From the NCBI GenBank assembly GCA_903851385.1, contig CAINOC010000032.1, positions 1 through 50,077 of the forward strand: 50,077 nt of DNA, read 5' to 3'. Each line of letters begins with the position of its first letter. Position 1 is the first letter of the stretch. The translations under genes were made by a program, and so were the position numbers. Origin of the DNA: an uncultured Chlorobiaceae bacterium (GTDB taxonomy: Bacteria > Bacteroidota > Chlorobiia > Chlorobiales > Chlorobiaceae). Shown one piece after another: positions 8,517-16,640 of this stretch. Under the pieces are notes generated by a model that did not search any database, had not been told where the DNA came from, and worked only from the letters and a program-made list of their open reading frames with translations.

Positions 8517-8990
8517 GTGAAGTATAATCGTATCAATATCCTGGGGCTGGGCAATGTTCTCTTCGGCGACGAGGGATTCGGCGTATCAGCACTCAACTCT
8601 CTGGAGGAAACATCCACATTCCCCGACACCGTTCACTTCATTGACGGAGGAACCCAGGGAATCTACCTGCTCGACTTCATCGAATCAGCCGATGCAGTCA
8701 TAGTTTTTGACGCACTCATACCGCTCGACTACGACCGTCGAGTCTATGTCTACCGCAACGATGAACTTCCCGACTTTATCCATCGCAAAATGTCCTCCCA
8801 TCAGATGGGCTTCAGCGAAATGCTCGGCATAGCCAAACTCCACGGCAAAATGCCAAAGCAGATAGTCATGATCGGTGCGCCCCCAAAAGATCTCGAACTG
8901 AACATCGGCTTAAGCCCCGAACTCTCCCTTCTCCTCCCCGAAGCATTAGAACAGGCCAAAGCAATCATCGAAGGTTGGCTAACCGATTAG
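8517..8990 (+). CDS. hupD: hydrogenase maturation protease
   Basis: A 157-aa nickel-dependent endopeptidase that trims the C-terminal tail of HupL after nickel insertion. The fold start is recognisable at NILGLGNVLFGDEGFG. The likely metal ligands are Glu in GDEG, Asp in VIVFDAL and His in SSHQMGF, matching the E16/D62/H93 pattern of the family. GTG 8517 is preferred because an in-frame ATG at 8415 would translate straight through the terminator hairpin; no clear Shine-Dalgarno sequence is seen for either. Distance from hupC is about 110 bp. Confidence 0.85.
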   Translation: MKYNRINILGLGNVLFGDEGFGVSALNSLEETSTFPDTVHFIDGGTQGIYLLDFIESADAVIVFDALIPLDYDRRVYVYRNDELPDFIHRKMSSHQMGFSEMLGIAKLHGKMPKQIVMIGAPPKDLELNIGLSPELSLLLPEALEQAKAIIEGWLTD

Positions 8991-8994
8991 AATT

Positions 8995-9062
8995 AGTCAG
9001 CAGTGAGCAGTGGGCAAGTCGGCAGTCTGCAGTGGGCAAGTGAGCAGTTTGGTAGTTGGCAG
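8995..9062 (-). repeat. CTGCC-type heptamers, antisense
   Basis: Read on the minus strand this is a degenerate 7-bp-register series of CTGCCRA/CTGCYCA units. It lies in the 3' region between the convergent hupD and folE genes, pointing opposite to the CTCAGCA array at 9155-9236. Confidence 0.75.
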
Positions 9063-9063
9063 C

Positions 9064-9095
9064 AAAAGCGGAATGACAACGACCAGTCATTCCGC
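9064..9095 (-). terminator. terminator-like hairpin downstream of folE
   Basis: A perfect 10-bp inverted repeat, GCGGAATGAC/GTCATTCCGC, at 9068-9077 and 9086-9095, followed on the minus strand by TTTT. Positioned to end the minus-strand PTPS-folE transcript. The short T tract leaves some doubt. Confidence 0.5.
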
Positions 9096-9154
9096 CCTTA
9101 CTCTCACCCCTCACTCCTCCCTGTTTCGTAAATGGTATAAGTCCTATTCCCCAA

Positions 9155-9236
9155 CTCAGCACTCGTCCCTCAGCACTCGTCCCTCAGCACTCAGAACTCA
9201 GCACTCAGAACTCAGCACTCAGAACTCAGCACTTTC
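9155..9236 (+). repeat. CTCAGCA/CTCAGAA heptamer array
   Basis: About eleven units in 7-bp register, including CTCGTCC variants and alternating CTCAGCA/CTCAGAA. It ends 3 bp from the folE stop codon, so the array abuts the 3' end of that gene. Confidence 0.92.
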
Positions 9237-9238
9237 TT

Positions 9239-9925
9239 TCAAGGTTTAATCAGCCTCAAAAACTCCCCCCTCGTCGATTGCGAGCTGATAAATTGTCCCG
9301 ACATCGCCGACGTTGTCGTCACGGAGTTAAGCTTTTCAACACCACGCATCACCATACACATATGCCGCGCCTCAATCACCACTCCCACGCCTTTCGGTTT
9401 CAGAACATTCTGTATGGCATCCCTGATCTGCTGCGTAAGCCGTTCCTGAACCTGCAGGCGCCGGGCAAATACCTCAACAACCCGGGCAAGTTTTGAAAGC
9501 CCTACAATTTTCCCATCAGGAATATATGCCACATGCGCCTTGCCGAAAAAAGGAAGCATGTGATGCTCGCACATCGAAAAGATGTCAATATCCTTTACCA
9601 GCACCATTTCGTCATAGCTCTCGGTAAAGAGTGCATTTTTCAGCAGTTCTTCAGGATCCTGCAGGTACCCTTTTGTGAGAAACCGAAGCGACTTGGCCAC
9701 CCGTTCAGGAGTTTTCAGCAGCCCTTCCCGCCCCGTATCCTCACCAATCCCTTCAAGCATAACCGATACCGCATCCCGCATCCCGTCGACAATCAGAGGG
9801 TCATTATCCGGTATATCTATAAGGCAATCATCATCATCACAGCAGCTGCCCAGACCCGAAGGTAATAAGCTATTCTCCGAGATAGCGGACGGAATTTTTT
9901 CCTGTTTCATGTATTTTGACTTCAT
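9239..9925 (-). CDS. folE: GTP cyclohydrolase I
   Basis: Converts GTP to 7,8-dihydroneopterin triphosphate, the entry to folate, queuosine and biopterin-type pteridines. The conserved C-terminal domain (about residues 45-228) shows the zinc ligands in [10 protein letters not shown] and [10 protein letters not shown] and the strongly conserved [20 protein letters not shown]. The N-terminal 40 residues form an acidic extension. ATG 9925 is chosen over the TTG at 9934. The start lies inside the end of the upstream PTPS gene (about 55 bp overlap), so the two genes are translationally coupled. Confidence 0.95.
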   Translation of the reverse strand: MKSKYMKQEKIPSAISENSLLPSGLGSCCDDDDCLIDIPDNDPLIVDGMRDAVSVMLEGIGEDTGREGLLKTPERVAKSLRFLTKGYLQDPEELLKNALFTESYDEMVLVKDIDIFSMCEHHMLPFFGKAHVAYIPDGKIVGLSKLARVVEVFARRLQVQERLTQQIRDAIQNVLKPKGVGVVIEARHMCMVMRGVEKLNSVTTTSAMSGQFISSQSTRGEFLRLIKP

Positions 9926-10319
9926 GGAGAGCAAGCTCCCGGTTATTTATGTTACGCAGTCGTTGTTCTAGTATATCCCATATCAGCACACAGAGCACCT
10001 CCGTTGTGGGTACGCACTCCTGCAGTTCCCCTACGTCATGATTCAGATGCTTGTGGTCGAATCGGTTGATTATCTCCTCTTCAAGAATAGCTTTAAGCTC
10101 TTTAAGGTCAAACAGAAAACCTGTGTTCCTGTCAACTATACCCGAAAGCGTAATCTCAAGCAGATAATTATGTCCGTGTCCATGTTTATTGCTGCACTTC
10201 CCGTAAATTGCAGTGTTTTCACTGTCCGGCCACTCTGGATTGAAAAGACGATGAGCGGCGTTGAACTCTATTTTCCTTGAAACGTAGACTCTCCTTGGTC
10301 TCACTAAAAGGTCATTCAT
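9870..10319 (-). CDS. 6-pyruvoyl-tetrahydropterin synthase/QueD family
   Basis: A 149-aa enzyme acting on dihydroneopterin triphosphate. It begins with the family strand [10 protein letters not shown]. The block [11 protein letters not shown] holds the catalytic Cys and zinc-binding His residues, and [10 protein letters not shown]-like residues near the C-terminus close the family pattern. The GHGHNY form resembles true 6-pyruvoyl-tetrahydropterin synthases more than E. coli QueD. Chlorobium species are known to make biopterin glycosides (limipterin, tepidopterin), so a biopterin role is plausible, with preQ0 synthesis the alternative. It overlaps folE, transcribed second. Confidence 0.9.
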   Translation of the reverse strand: MNDLLVRPRRVYVSRKIEFNAAHRLFNPEWPDSENTAIYGKCSNKHGHGHNYLLEITLSGIVDRNTGFLFDLKELKAILEEEIINRFDHKHLNHDVGELQECVPTTEVLCVLIWDILEQRLRNINNRELALHEVKIHETGKNSVRYLGE

Positions 10320-10425
10320 AAAGAGTGTTTAAATCTGTTTTCGCGGGCCCTCTCTTCACAACTACCGGCATGCACACTCAGTCAACCAGTTACCGTGTGC
10401 CGTAATGTACCCTTTTCCATTTTTA

Positions 10426-10506
10426 TTATTCATTTCGTTCAACTAACCGGTCCAGTTGTTTATAAGTTTCATCATCAAGCACAATTACCGATGCTGATTC
10501 CTCCAC
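10426..10506 (-). CDS. 26-aa antitoxin-like remnant
   Basis: A GTG at 10506, preceded by AAGGA, opens a 26-codon frame ending DRLVERNE. The segment SVIVLDDETYKQLDRL resembles the N-terminus of small ribbon-helix-helix type antitoxins. No toxin gene follows; the next minus-strand gene is PTPS. Probably a truncated antitoxin or chance ORF; no function is claimed. Confidence 0.3.
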   Translation of the reverse strand: MEESASVIVLDDETYKQLDRLVERNE

Positions 10507-10579
10507 CAAAATCCTTATAATTCCTCATGACTGACTGCTTTTGGGCATTGTTTCAATAATCATATTTTCTCAATACTTC

Positions 10580-10999
10580 ATGCACACAACGGTTACATTT
10601 TACAAAAAACTGCCACTTGCCGGCACAAACGACCATGGGTTCACAACCCTTTTCGATGCCTCTTCCGAGCTTTTAGGGCCGGGAGGTTCGGCTGCCTCAC
10701 CGATGGACATTGTGCTTGAATCCCTTGGAGCCTGCTCCATGATGGATATCATCAGCATCCTGAAAAAAATGAGAAAAGAGCTGGTTACCCTCGAGGCCGG
10801 CCTCGAAGCCCGGAGGGCTGAAGAACACCCGAAGGTTTTTACCGCAATTCATATACAGTACCGCCTGAGCAGTCCGGATTGCAACCCTGTCGATCTTGAA
10901 AAAGCAGTTCGCCTTTCTATGGAAACCTACTGCAGCGTTGCCGCCATGATCAGGGCATCGGGATGTGTTATAACCTGGTCAACAGAACTTGTGCCTTAG
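10580..10999 (+). CDS. OsmC-family protein
   Basis: About 139 aa from ATG 10580 (a TTG at 10541 is a weaker alternative). It shows the OsmC/Ohr fold pattern: an N-terminal strand region, then SPMDIVLESLGACSMMDI with the first cysteine, and a second cysteine in METYCSVAAMI. The two-cysteine arrangement fits peroxide-reducing OsmC-like proteins, though YhfA-type members have unknown substrates. Cytoplasmic. Its 3' end overlaps that of the convergent dedA-like gene by 4 bp. Confidence 0.85.
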   Translation: MHTTVTFYKKLPLAGTNDHGFTTLFDASSELLGPGGSAASPMDIVLESLGACSMMDIISILKKMRKELVTLEAGLEARRAEEHPKVFTAIHIQYRLSSPDCNPVDLEKAVRLSMETYCSVAAMIRASGCVITWSTELVP

Positions 11000-11586
11000 G
11001 CCTTGCGCTCCAGCTTTTTCATGAATAATCCCAGCGCTATTCCAATAACGAGCAGGAGCACATAAATCATCAGGTGTCCTATCACTTCAAAATCCTGGAT
11101 GATTCCCTTAATCTGGCTGTGAAAAAAATATCCAGCAAGCAGATAAAGAGAGGCGTAGAGAGCAACCGCCAGGAGGTCAAAAAGAATGAATACTCTCCAA
11201 GGCGTGCGGACTGACCCGGCAACAATCGGTGCAAAAAAACGGATGCTTGGCACAAAGGTCATAATGAGCATTGTAAGGCCTGCATGTGTACGCATTTTTT
11301 CGGAATACCGCTCAAGTAAAGGGGTTGCTTTTTTGGTTGTCAATTTTGCAATCAAACGGTTTCCCCCCATGCTGAGCCAGAAGGTCACATTGTCGCCAGC
11401 CACAAAGGCCGCAATGGCGACAAGGATGGCCAAAGAGGGATCAAGAGTGCCGAAATAGACTGTGTAGCCGACCATGATAAGAATGATCTCTTCCGGCAGG
11501 GGAATCAATACATCCAGAAGCGCCAGCATAAGAAAAATGCCGAAATAAGAGAGATGCTGAAGATAAGGCATGATCTCTGTAGGCAT
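10996..11586 (-). CDS. DedA-family membrane protein
   Basis: A 196-aa integral membrane protein with about five hydrophobic segments and the DedA signature region FVAGDNVTFWLSMGGN followed by a basic loop, then FVPSIRFFAPIVAGS near residue 115. DedA proteins are now linked to undecaprenyl-phosphate or phospholipid flipping. It starts 32 bp downstream of the preceding minus-strand gene's stop and is probably co-transcribed with it. Confidence 0.9.
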   Translation of the reverse strand: MPTEIMPYLQHLSYFGIFLMLALLDVLIPLPEEIILIMVGYTVYFGTLDPSLAILVAIAAFVAGDNVTFWLSMGGNRLIAKLTTKKATPLLERYSEKMRTHAGLTMLIMTFVPSIRFFAPIVAGSVRTPWRVFILFDLLAVALYASLYLLAGYFFHSQIKGIIQDFEVIGHLMIYVLLLVIGIALGLFMKKLERKA

Positions 11587-11618
11587 AATCCTCTGTTTTG
11601 TGCAGTAATGAGTGCTGG

Positions 11619-12191
11619 TTACTTTTGCAGTGCGCGGATTTTATCGATAACCTCTTTATAGGGGTTTTCAGCAAGATCAGTTCCATATTCCGGAAGGGTC
11701 ACATGCTTTGCAACTATTTCCAGAATGTGCCGATTAAGGTGCTGCGCGATTTCAAGCATACGCGATTGATGGTGCTCAAGTTCGTAATGAATAAACTTTT
11801 CAACGTGATTCTTTTTCATTTTCTCAAGTATACACGCCATCATATCAGCTTCAATATGTCTTGAAACCTCGCTGAAGTATTCCAGCGGGAGGTCATTGGC
11901 ATATCCTGTAGCCTGGTCAACACCCATTTTCCGGCAAACCCCTGCGGCAATCTGCGGGCGGATATACTCCACCATCAGCGGAATCACCATAAAATGAGGG
12001 ATATACTTGACAATCATGCTGATGGCACTGTAGAGATCTTCAAACCCTTCAGTCTTATGGCTTACCAGAGTGCTTGCCCATGAAGCTACCTGTTGCTGCT
12101 GGAGGGCAGGAAGCTGGTGCAGTACATCAGGAACGGGGATATTGGTCCATGCCAGCAACTGCTCCAGGTCATGTATTTGAGTTTCACTCAT
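11619..12191 (-). CDS. hypothetical helical protein
   Basis: A 190-aa protein I cannot assign. It is rich in predicted helices, with no signal peptide or long membrane segment; His-rich stretches (HYELEHHQSRM) lie near residue 135. Codon use and the clean open frame fit a real gene, and it sits directly upstream of dedA on the same strand. The N-terminal VPDVLHQLPALQQQQVASW faintly recalls MgtE-N style helical repeats, a weak resemblance only. Confidence 0.7.
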   Translation of the reverse strand: MSETQIHDLEQLLAWTNIPVPDVLHQLPALQQQQVASWASTLVSHKTEGFEDLYSAISMIVKYIPHFMVIPLMVEYIRPQIAAGVCRKMGVDQATGYANDLPLEYFSEVSRHIEADMMACILEKMKKNHVEKFIHYELEHHQSRMLEIAQHLNRHILEIVAKHVTLPEYGTDLAENPYKEVIDKIRALQK

Positions 12192-12354
12192 GCGAATTAT
12201 TTCTGCAGGGTTTTATGTAAATCTAAGGTTCAGGATAATCGATCCGTAGTTTATCAAAAAAATAGTGAACATAAAACCATCAGCAATATAAAATCCGTAT
12301 TTTTCAAGGCTTGGTACTAAAGTTAGATCCTTAATCGAAGATTGAGCTCAAAAA

Positions 12355-12813
12355 ATGAACAAAACCACCGCACTTTCACACCTGAAATCCATTCCAGAGC
12401 CCCTTCTTATTGATGGAGGATACACCAGGATTGGTCATACGTTTTTTATCGCCACACCAGCAGGCCTCATCACAATAGATTTCCGGGTATACGATCCAAT
12501 CATCGGTCCTATCGAGTACAATGAAGCCGAGTACAATGAAATATCAGAAATAGCCATGGAGAGCGGTACCATCGCCGACAACAGCGATCTTGCCCCCGAC
12601 GAACAACTCTTTCTCTTTAACAAAGCCGAGCCCGGTGTGCAATACTGGGCCTTCCAACCCTTCGTCAATGCACCACTCGAAGCCTACACCTTCTCCCGAG
12701 ATAAAGCGGTAATAGAGCAGAATCTTCTCAATGAATTTATCAACAGCGACATAAAATCCTGGGATGTCATGCCTGAAGCCTCATTGATAAAGTGGTACAA
12801 ACAGCTTGTCTAA
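12355..12813 (+). CDS. hypothetical protein
   Basis: A 152-aa soluble acidic protein with no recognised motif. It begins MNKTTALSHLKSIPEP and ends in a positively charged LIKWYKQLV helix. No signal peptide. Bounded by a palindromic repeat and a strong terminator downstream, so it is probably monocistronic. No function can be given. Confidence 0.7.
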   Translation: MNKTTALSHLKSIPEPLLIDGGYTRIGHTFFIATPAGLITIDFRVYDPIIGPIEYNEAEYNEISEIAMESGTIADNSDLAPDEQLFLFNKAEPGVQYWAFQPFVNAPLEAYTFSRDKAVIEQNLLNEFINSDIKSWDVMPEASLIKWYKQLV

Positions 12814-12816
12814 ATA

Positions 12817-12855
12817 TAAGTCCCATAGGCCCTATAGGTCTTATGGGGCCTATGC
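12817..12855. repeat. palindromic 3'-end element, copy A
   Basis: Contains ATAGGCCCTATAGGTCTTAT plus three further matching bases (12825-12847), identical over 23 bp to the reverse complement of 28811-28833. The arms ATAGGCCC and GGGCCTAT can pair. It lies 4 bp after a stop codon, as does copy B downstream of bchH. Confidence 0.8.
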
Positions 12856-12862
12856 CTCCATC

Positions 12863-12910
12863 AAAAAAGCGAAGGCCAAACACCGAGTGCCTGACCTTCG
12901 CTTTTTTTTT
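12863..12910. terminator. bidirectional rho-independent terminator
   Basis: The stem GCGAAGG (12869-12875) and CCTTCGC (12895-12901) is flanked by A6 on the left and T9 on the right, so it can stop transcription from the plus-strand 152-aa gene and from the convergent minus-strand gene at 12949. Confidence 0.85.
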
Positions 12911-12948
12911 GGCTTAACAGAAATCTAGCCCTAAATCTCTGGGTTCAA

Positions 12949-13545
12949 TTAATTGAACTTTCCTTTTGAAATCAGGTAACAGCATCTGTTATCGTTGATG
13001 CTGTCGATAATAAAGACCTTAAAGGTGTCAGGCAGTTTTACCGATATTGATTTCTGGTCACGCATTATGTAAACCGGTCTTCCAAAGTCATCTTGCTGAG
13101 GTGGAATTTGTAATTCCTGGCGGGTGACATAGGTACCATGCTTCGTATGTACAACATCTTTTTTGACTGCATACCCTGGAGCAGGTTCACTGTAATAATT
13201 GCCTTTTGAGCGAAAAAGCATATTTCCTGCTTCATCCGTTATAAGGTAAGTCCAGTTTGGTCCGTTAGCCATTCTCCATTCATTGCCCAGCAGTTCAAGT
13301 TGGAGCACGCCGCCCTTTGGAACCGATGCAAGTAATTCGGCCTCTTTTCTGTGAGAGAGCCTCTCATTTCTCGCCTCATCCTGAGCATCAGAGTAACATT
13401 GATCATAAGAGATATACTTGAAGCTTTTAACCCTTGCATGATCTTCAAGAGTTTCCACTTTGTATTCAAAAGGATCACTTTGCCCCATCGCCACACGAGC
13501 TCCTATTACCATTAGAAGCGCAATAAAGAGTACTTTGATTTTCAT
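12949..13545 (-). CDS. secreted hypothetical protein
   Basis: A 198-aa protein with a clear signal peptide (MKIKVLFIALLMVIGARVAMG, cleavage near residue 21). The mature part is basic and strand-rich, with two cysteines (near residues 50 and 190) that could form a disulfide. Not recognised. It converges on the 152-aa gene across a shared terminator. Predicted periplasmic or outer-membrane associated. Confidence 0.7.
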   Translation of the reverse strand: MKIKVLFIALLMVIGARVAMGQSDPFEYKVETLEDHARVKSFKYISYDQCYSDAQDEARNERLSHRKEAELLASVPKGGVLQLELLGNEWRMANGPNWTYLITDEAGNMLFRSKGNYYSEPAPGYAVKKDVVHTKHGTYVTRQELQIPPQQDDFGRPVYIMRDQKSISVKLPDTFKVFIIDSINDNRCCYLISKGKFN

Positions 13546-14001
13546 CGTTCAAGTTGTTTTAGATTTATAAAACCTCGGGGGGGGTAAAGTACATAATGCT
13601 ATGAAATTTTACTATAGCAACTTACAGCTAAATCAAACGCAGTCGTCACCCTCCGTAGGTTGGGGTGATTCCTCAACCCCAACAAAACAAAAGTTTTCCC
13701 GAGAGAATAGAATAAAGTGGGCAATAGGCTGGACTCAGCACCCAGCACTATCTTTCCTATTGTATAAAGTTTCACTCTTACCCCGTGGAGTAGTATATTG
13801 CATCGCTGAACCAGAGTGAACGGAATCCACCCCGTATACCGAAGATGCATTGAATAAAAAAGGGGGCGTGTGTATAGTCAGCAGAAGATCGCCCGGATTT
13901 TTGCCGGGTTTTTTGTTGTTTTTTTATTTGTTTAACATCGGAATATCCAGGTCGATAAAGCTTTTATATAAAATCAGAGAGGATAAGGAAGAGGGAAAAG
14001 T
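13546..14001. other. 456-bp intergenic region
   Basis: No convincing coding frame. It contains a degenerate heptamer (CAGCACCCAGCAC near 13736-13750), an orphan terminator hairpin at 13891-13916 and the ribosome-binding site AGGAAGAGG of the ABC-F gene. Two short opposed ORFs here lack recognisable motifs. Confidence 0.6.
13891..13916 (+). terminator. orphan rho-independent terminator
   Basis: CCCGG (13892-13896) and CCGGG (13904-13908) with a 7-nt loop, then a T-rich run. No plus-strand gene ends before it, so it may end a small untranslated RNA or a leader transcript. Confidence 0.7.
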
Positions 14002-15888
14002 ATGATACTGTTGACAGTAGAAGGATTAGAGAAAAAATATGGTCTGAAGCACTTGTTCGAAGATGTTTCGTTCGGAATAGATGACCGCGACAAGATTGGT
14101 ATTATCGGCGCCAACGGTAGCGGAAAGAGTACGCTTTTAAAAATCCTTGCAGGGGTTGAGACTCCTGACAAGGGCAAAGTGATGGTGGCAAACCAGAGAA
14201 CCATTGCCTATCTGCCGCAGGATTCACCATTCGATCCGGAGGATACGGTACTTCAGGCTATTCTGAAGTCAAGCGGCAAGGTCATGGATCTTATCTATGA
14301 ATATGAGGTGGTCTGCAAGGAGCTTGAAACCAAACATACCGAGGATCTGATTGACCGTATGAGCCATCTTGCGCATGAACTTGATGTCTGCGGCGCATGG
14401 GAGCTTGAGTCAAACGCCAAAACAGTGCTCGGCAAGCTCGGCCTCTACGATCTTACAGCAAAAATGGGTACACTTTCCGGCGGTCAGCGCAAGCGGGTTG
14501 CCCTCGCTCATGCGCTTGTTGTGCCGAGTGACGGGCTTATTCTCGATGAACCGACCAACCATCTTGATGCCGACAGTGTTGAATGGCTTGAAAACTATAT
14601 CAGGCGCTATCAGGGTGCAGTGATTCTGATCACCCACGACCGTTACTTCCTTGACCGAGTTGCTACACGGATGATAGAGATGGATGGCCGCACAGCCCTC
14701 ACCTACACCGGGGGATATTCGAGCTATCTGGTGCAGAAAGCCGAACAGGAAGAGCAGGCTATAAGGGATGACCGTAAGCGCTCTGCCCTTGTGCGTCAGG
14801 AACTCGACTGGATGAGGGGCGGGTGCAAGGCGCGAACCACCAAACAGAAAGCCCGAATGATGCGGGCCGAAACGCTTGTCTACGCTCCTAAAAAGGAGAA
14901 GGCGAAAGAGCTTGAAATCGGCTTCGGTGCAGGCCGATTGGGCGATAAAATCATGGAGTTTCACAAGGTTTCGAAATCCTACGGTGAACATGTGCTGCTT
15001 CACGACTTTGAATATCATCTGCAGAAGGGAGACCGTATTGGTATTATAGGGCCGAACGGTTCAGGCAAAACAACCCTTTTCGATATGATTACAGGGCGAA
15101 TCCAGCCCGACAGCGGCCATGTCGAACTTGGCAAAACAGTTAAAATCGGCTACTACGATCAGCAGAGCCGGGGACTTGACGACTCCAAAAGGGTTATCGA
15201 ATATATTCAGGAACATGCCGAGCAGATCAAGACCAAGGATGGCATGGTCTTTTCAGCCTCCAAGATGCTTGAGCGCTTCCTTTTTGCTCCGTCGACACAG
15301 TACAGCTACATACGCACCCTTTCGGGCGGAGAGCGTCGCAGACTCTATCTCTTGAAGCAGCTTATTGATTCGCCGAATGTGCTTCTTCTTGATGAACCGA
15401 CCAACGATCTTGATATTCCTACACTCAGGGTGCTCGAAGACTATCTCGACACCTATCCGGGCTGTCTTATCGTCGTCAGTCACGACCGGTATTTTCTTGA
15501 CCGGACCGTTGAGTACATTTTCGCCTTTGAAGCTGATGGCGTTATCCGCCGTTACCCCGGCAACTATACTGTCTATCTTGAGCTGAAAGCTTCTGAAAAA
15601 GCCGAGAACGAAAAGAAACCGGTAAAAAAAGCTTTGGAGACACCAAAACCGGCGGTGACTCCTCAAGCAAAGTCCGGTAGTCTGAACAGTAAAGAGAAGC
15701 GTGAACTCGAGTCTCTTGAGCGCACCATTCAGGAAACTGAAAATCGTCAGTCGGAAATTGCAGGACGTCTTGCAACGGCTGGAAGTGATTTTGAGCTCCA
15801 GCAGAAGTTAGGCACAGAGCTTCAGGGTCTTCAGCAGCAGCTCGATAAACAGATGGCCCGATGGAGTGAACTTGCCGAGCAGGCATAG
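14002..15888 (+). CDS. ABC-F family ATPase (Uup type)
   Basis: A 628-aa soluble protein with two ABC ATPase domains and no membrane part. Domain 1 has Walker A GANGSGKST (about 37-45), signature LSGGQRKRVALA and Walker B LILDEPTNHLD. Domain 2 has GPNGSGKTT (about 350), signature LSGGERRRLYLL and LLLDEPTNDLD. The linker holds basic residues (KARTTKQKARMMRAE), and a coiled-coil C-terminal domain (about 560-628) fits Uup. ABC-F proteins act on ribosomes or in DNA transposition control. AGGAAGAGGG precedes the ATG. Confidence 0.93.
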   Translation: MILLTVEGLEKKYGLKHLFEDVSFGIDDRDKIGIIGANGSGKSTLLKILAGVETPDKGKVMVANQRTIAYLPQDSPFDPEDTVLQAILKSSGKVMDLIYEYEVVCKELETKHTEDLIDRMSHLAHELDVCGAWELESNAKTVLGKLGLYDLTAKMGTLSGGQRKRVALAHALVVPSDGLILDEPTNHLDADSVEWLENYIRRYQGAVILITHDRYFLDRVATRMIEMDGRTALTYTGGYSSYLVQKAEQEEQAIRDDRKRSALVRQELDWMRGGCKARTTKQKARMMRAETLVYAPKKEKAKELEIGFGAGRLGDKIMEFHKVSKSYGEHVLLHDFEYHLQKGDRIGIIGPNGSGKTTLFDMITGRIQPDSGHVELGKTVKIGYYDQQSRGLDDSKRVIEYIQEHAEQIKTKDGMVFSASKMLERFLFAPSTQYSYIRTLSGGERRRLYLLKQLIDSPNVLLLDEPTNDLDIPTLRVLEDYLDTYPGCLIVVSHDRYFLDRTVEYIFAFEADGVIRRYPGNYTVYLELKASEKAENEKKPVKKALETPKPAVTPQAKSGSLNSKEKRELESLERTIQETENRQSEIAGRLATAGSDFELQQKLGTELQGLQQQLDKQMARWSELAEQA

Positions 15889-15926
15889 GCGGTCTGAGTC
15901 TCGATAGTAATAACAAGCCTCTGGCA

Positions 15927-16640
15927 ATGGAGTATACTGCAGCAGTTATCACTGAACGTCTCGAAGCTTTGGCCAGTCCTGAAGCTGCACAGTTTGCTCA
16001 ACGGTTTTTCAAGACAGGAGCAGGGGAGTACGGCGCAGGTGACCTTTTTCGGGGTATTCGCGTTCCCGTCCTGCGCAAGCTCTCTCTAACGCTCAATGCT
16101 ACGCCCCTGCCGGAGGTTATCCAGCTTCTCTCATCCGCCTGGCACGAAGACCGTCTCCTTGCTCTCCTGATCCTGATTCGCCGCTTTCAAAGGGGCAAAG
16201 AAGTCGATCAGGAGGGCATATACAACCTCTACCTTGCCCATACTCACCATATCAATAACTGGGATCTGGTTGATATTTCAGCTCCTCATATTGTCGGCAG
16301 TTTTCTTCATCACCGTGATCGGGCGCCGCTCTACACGCTTGTCAATTCCTGCAGCCTATGGGAACGCCGGATAGCCATAACCTCCACCATTCATTTCATC
16401 CGTCAGCGGGATTTCACTGTCACCTTATCTTTATCGGAGATGCTTTTTCACGATAAGGAGGAGCTGCTGCACAAGGCAACGGGCTGGATGCTGAGGGAGG
16501 TAGGTAAACGTGACAGGGATGTGTTGGAAATTTTTTTAAAGAATCACTCCCGCTCCATGCCTAGAGTCATGCTTCGATACTCTATTGAGCACTTCCCCGA
16601 AGAGAGACGCCAGCACTACCTTAAAGGTCATTTTACCTGA
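15927..16640 (+). CDS. DNA alkylation repair protein (AlkD family)
   Basis: A 237-aa HEAT-like all-helical glycosylase family. Recognisable blocks are FFKTGAGEYGAGDLFRGIRVP near residue 30, the helix WHEDRLLALLILIRRF, then NNWDLVDISAPHIVG near residue 110, which contains the catalytic-region Trp/Asp, and KATGWMLREVGKRD. It excises positively charged N3/N7-alkylpurines. It starts 38 bp after the ABC-F stop and may share its transcript. Its 3' end overlaps the convergent peptidase gene by 13 bp. Confidence 0.9.
   Translation: MEYTAAVITERLEALASPEAAQFAQRFFKTGAGEYGAGDLFRGIRVPVLRKLSLTLNATPLPEVIQLLSSAWHEDRLLALLILIRRFQRGKEVDQEGIYNLYLAHTHHINNWDLVDISAPHIVGSFLHHRDRAPLYTLVNSCSLWERRIAITSTIHFIRQRDFTVTLSLSEMLFHDKEELLHKATGWMLREVGKRDRDVLEIFLKNHSRSMPRVMLRYSIEHFPEERRQHYLKGHFT

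Noticed and set aside
9010-9249. Plus-strand ORF over the 9-kb repeats
   Set aside because: Composed almost wholly of repeat translation; no start signal or conserved sequence.
13599-13850. Two opposed ORFs of 72 and 83 codons before the ABC-F gene
   Set aside because: Neither has a ribosome-binding site, conserved pattern or normal composition, and one includes heptamer remnants.
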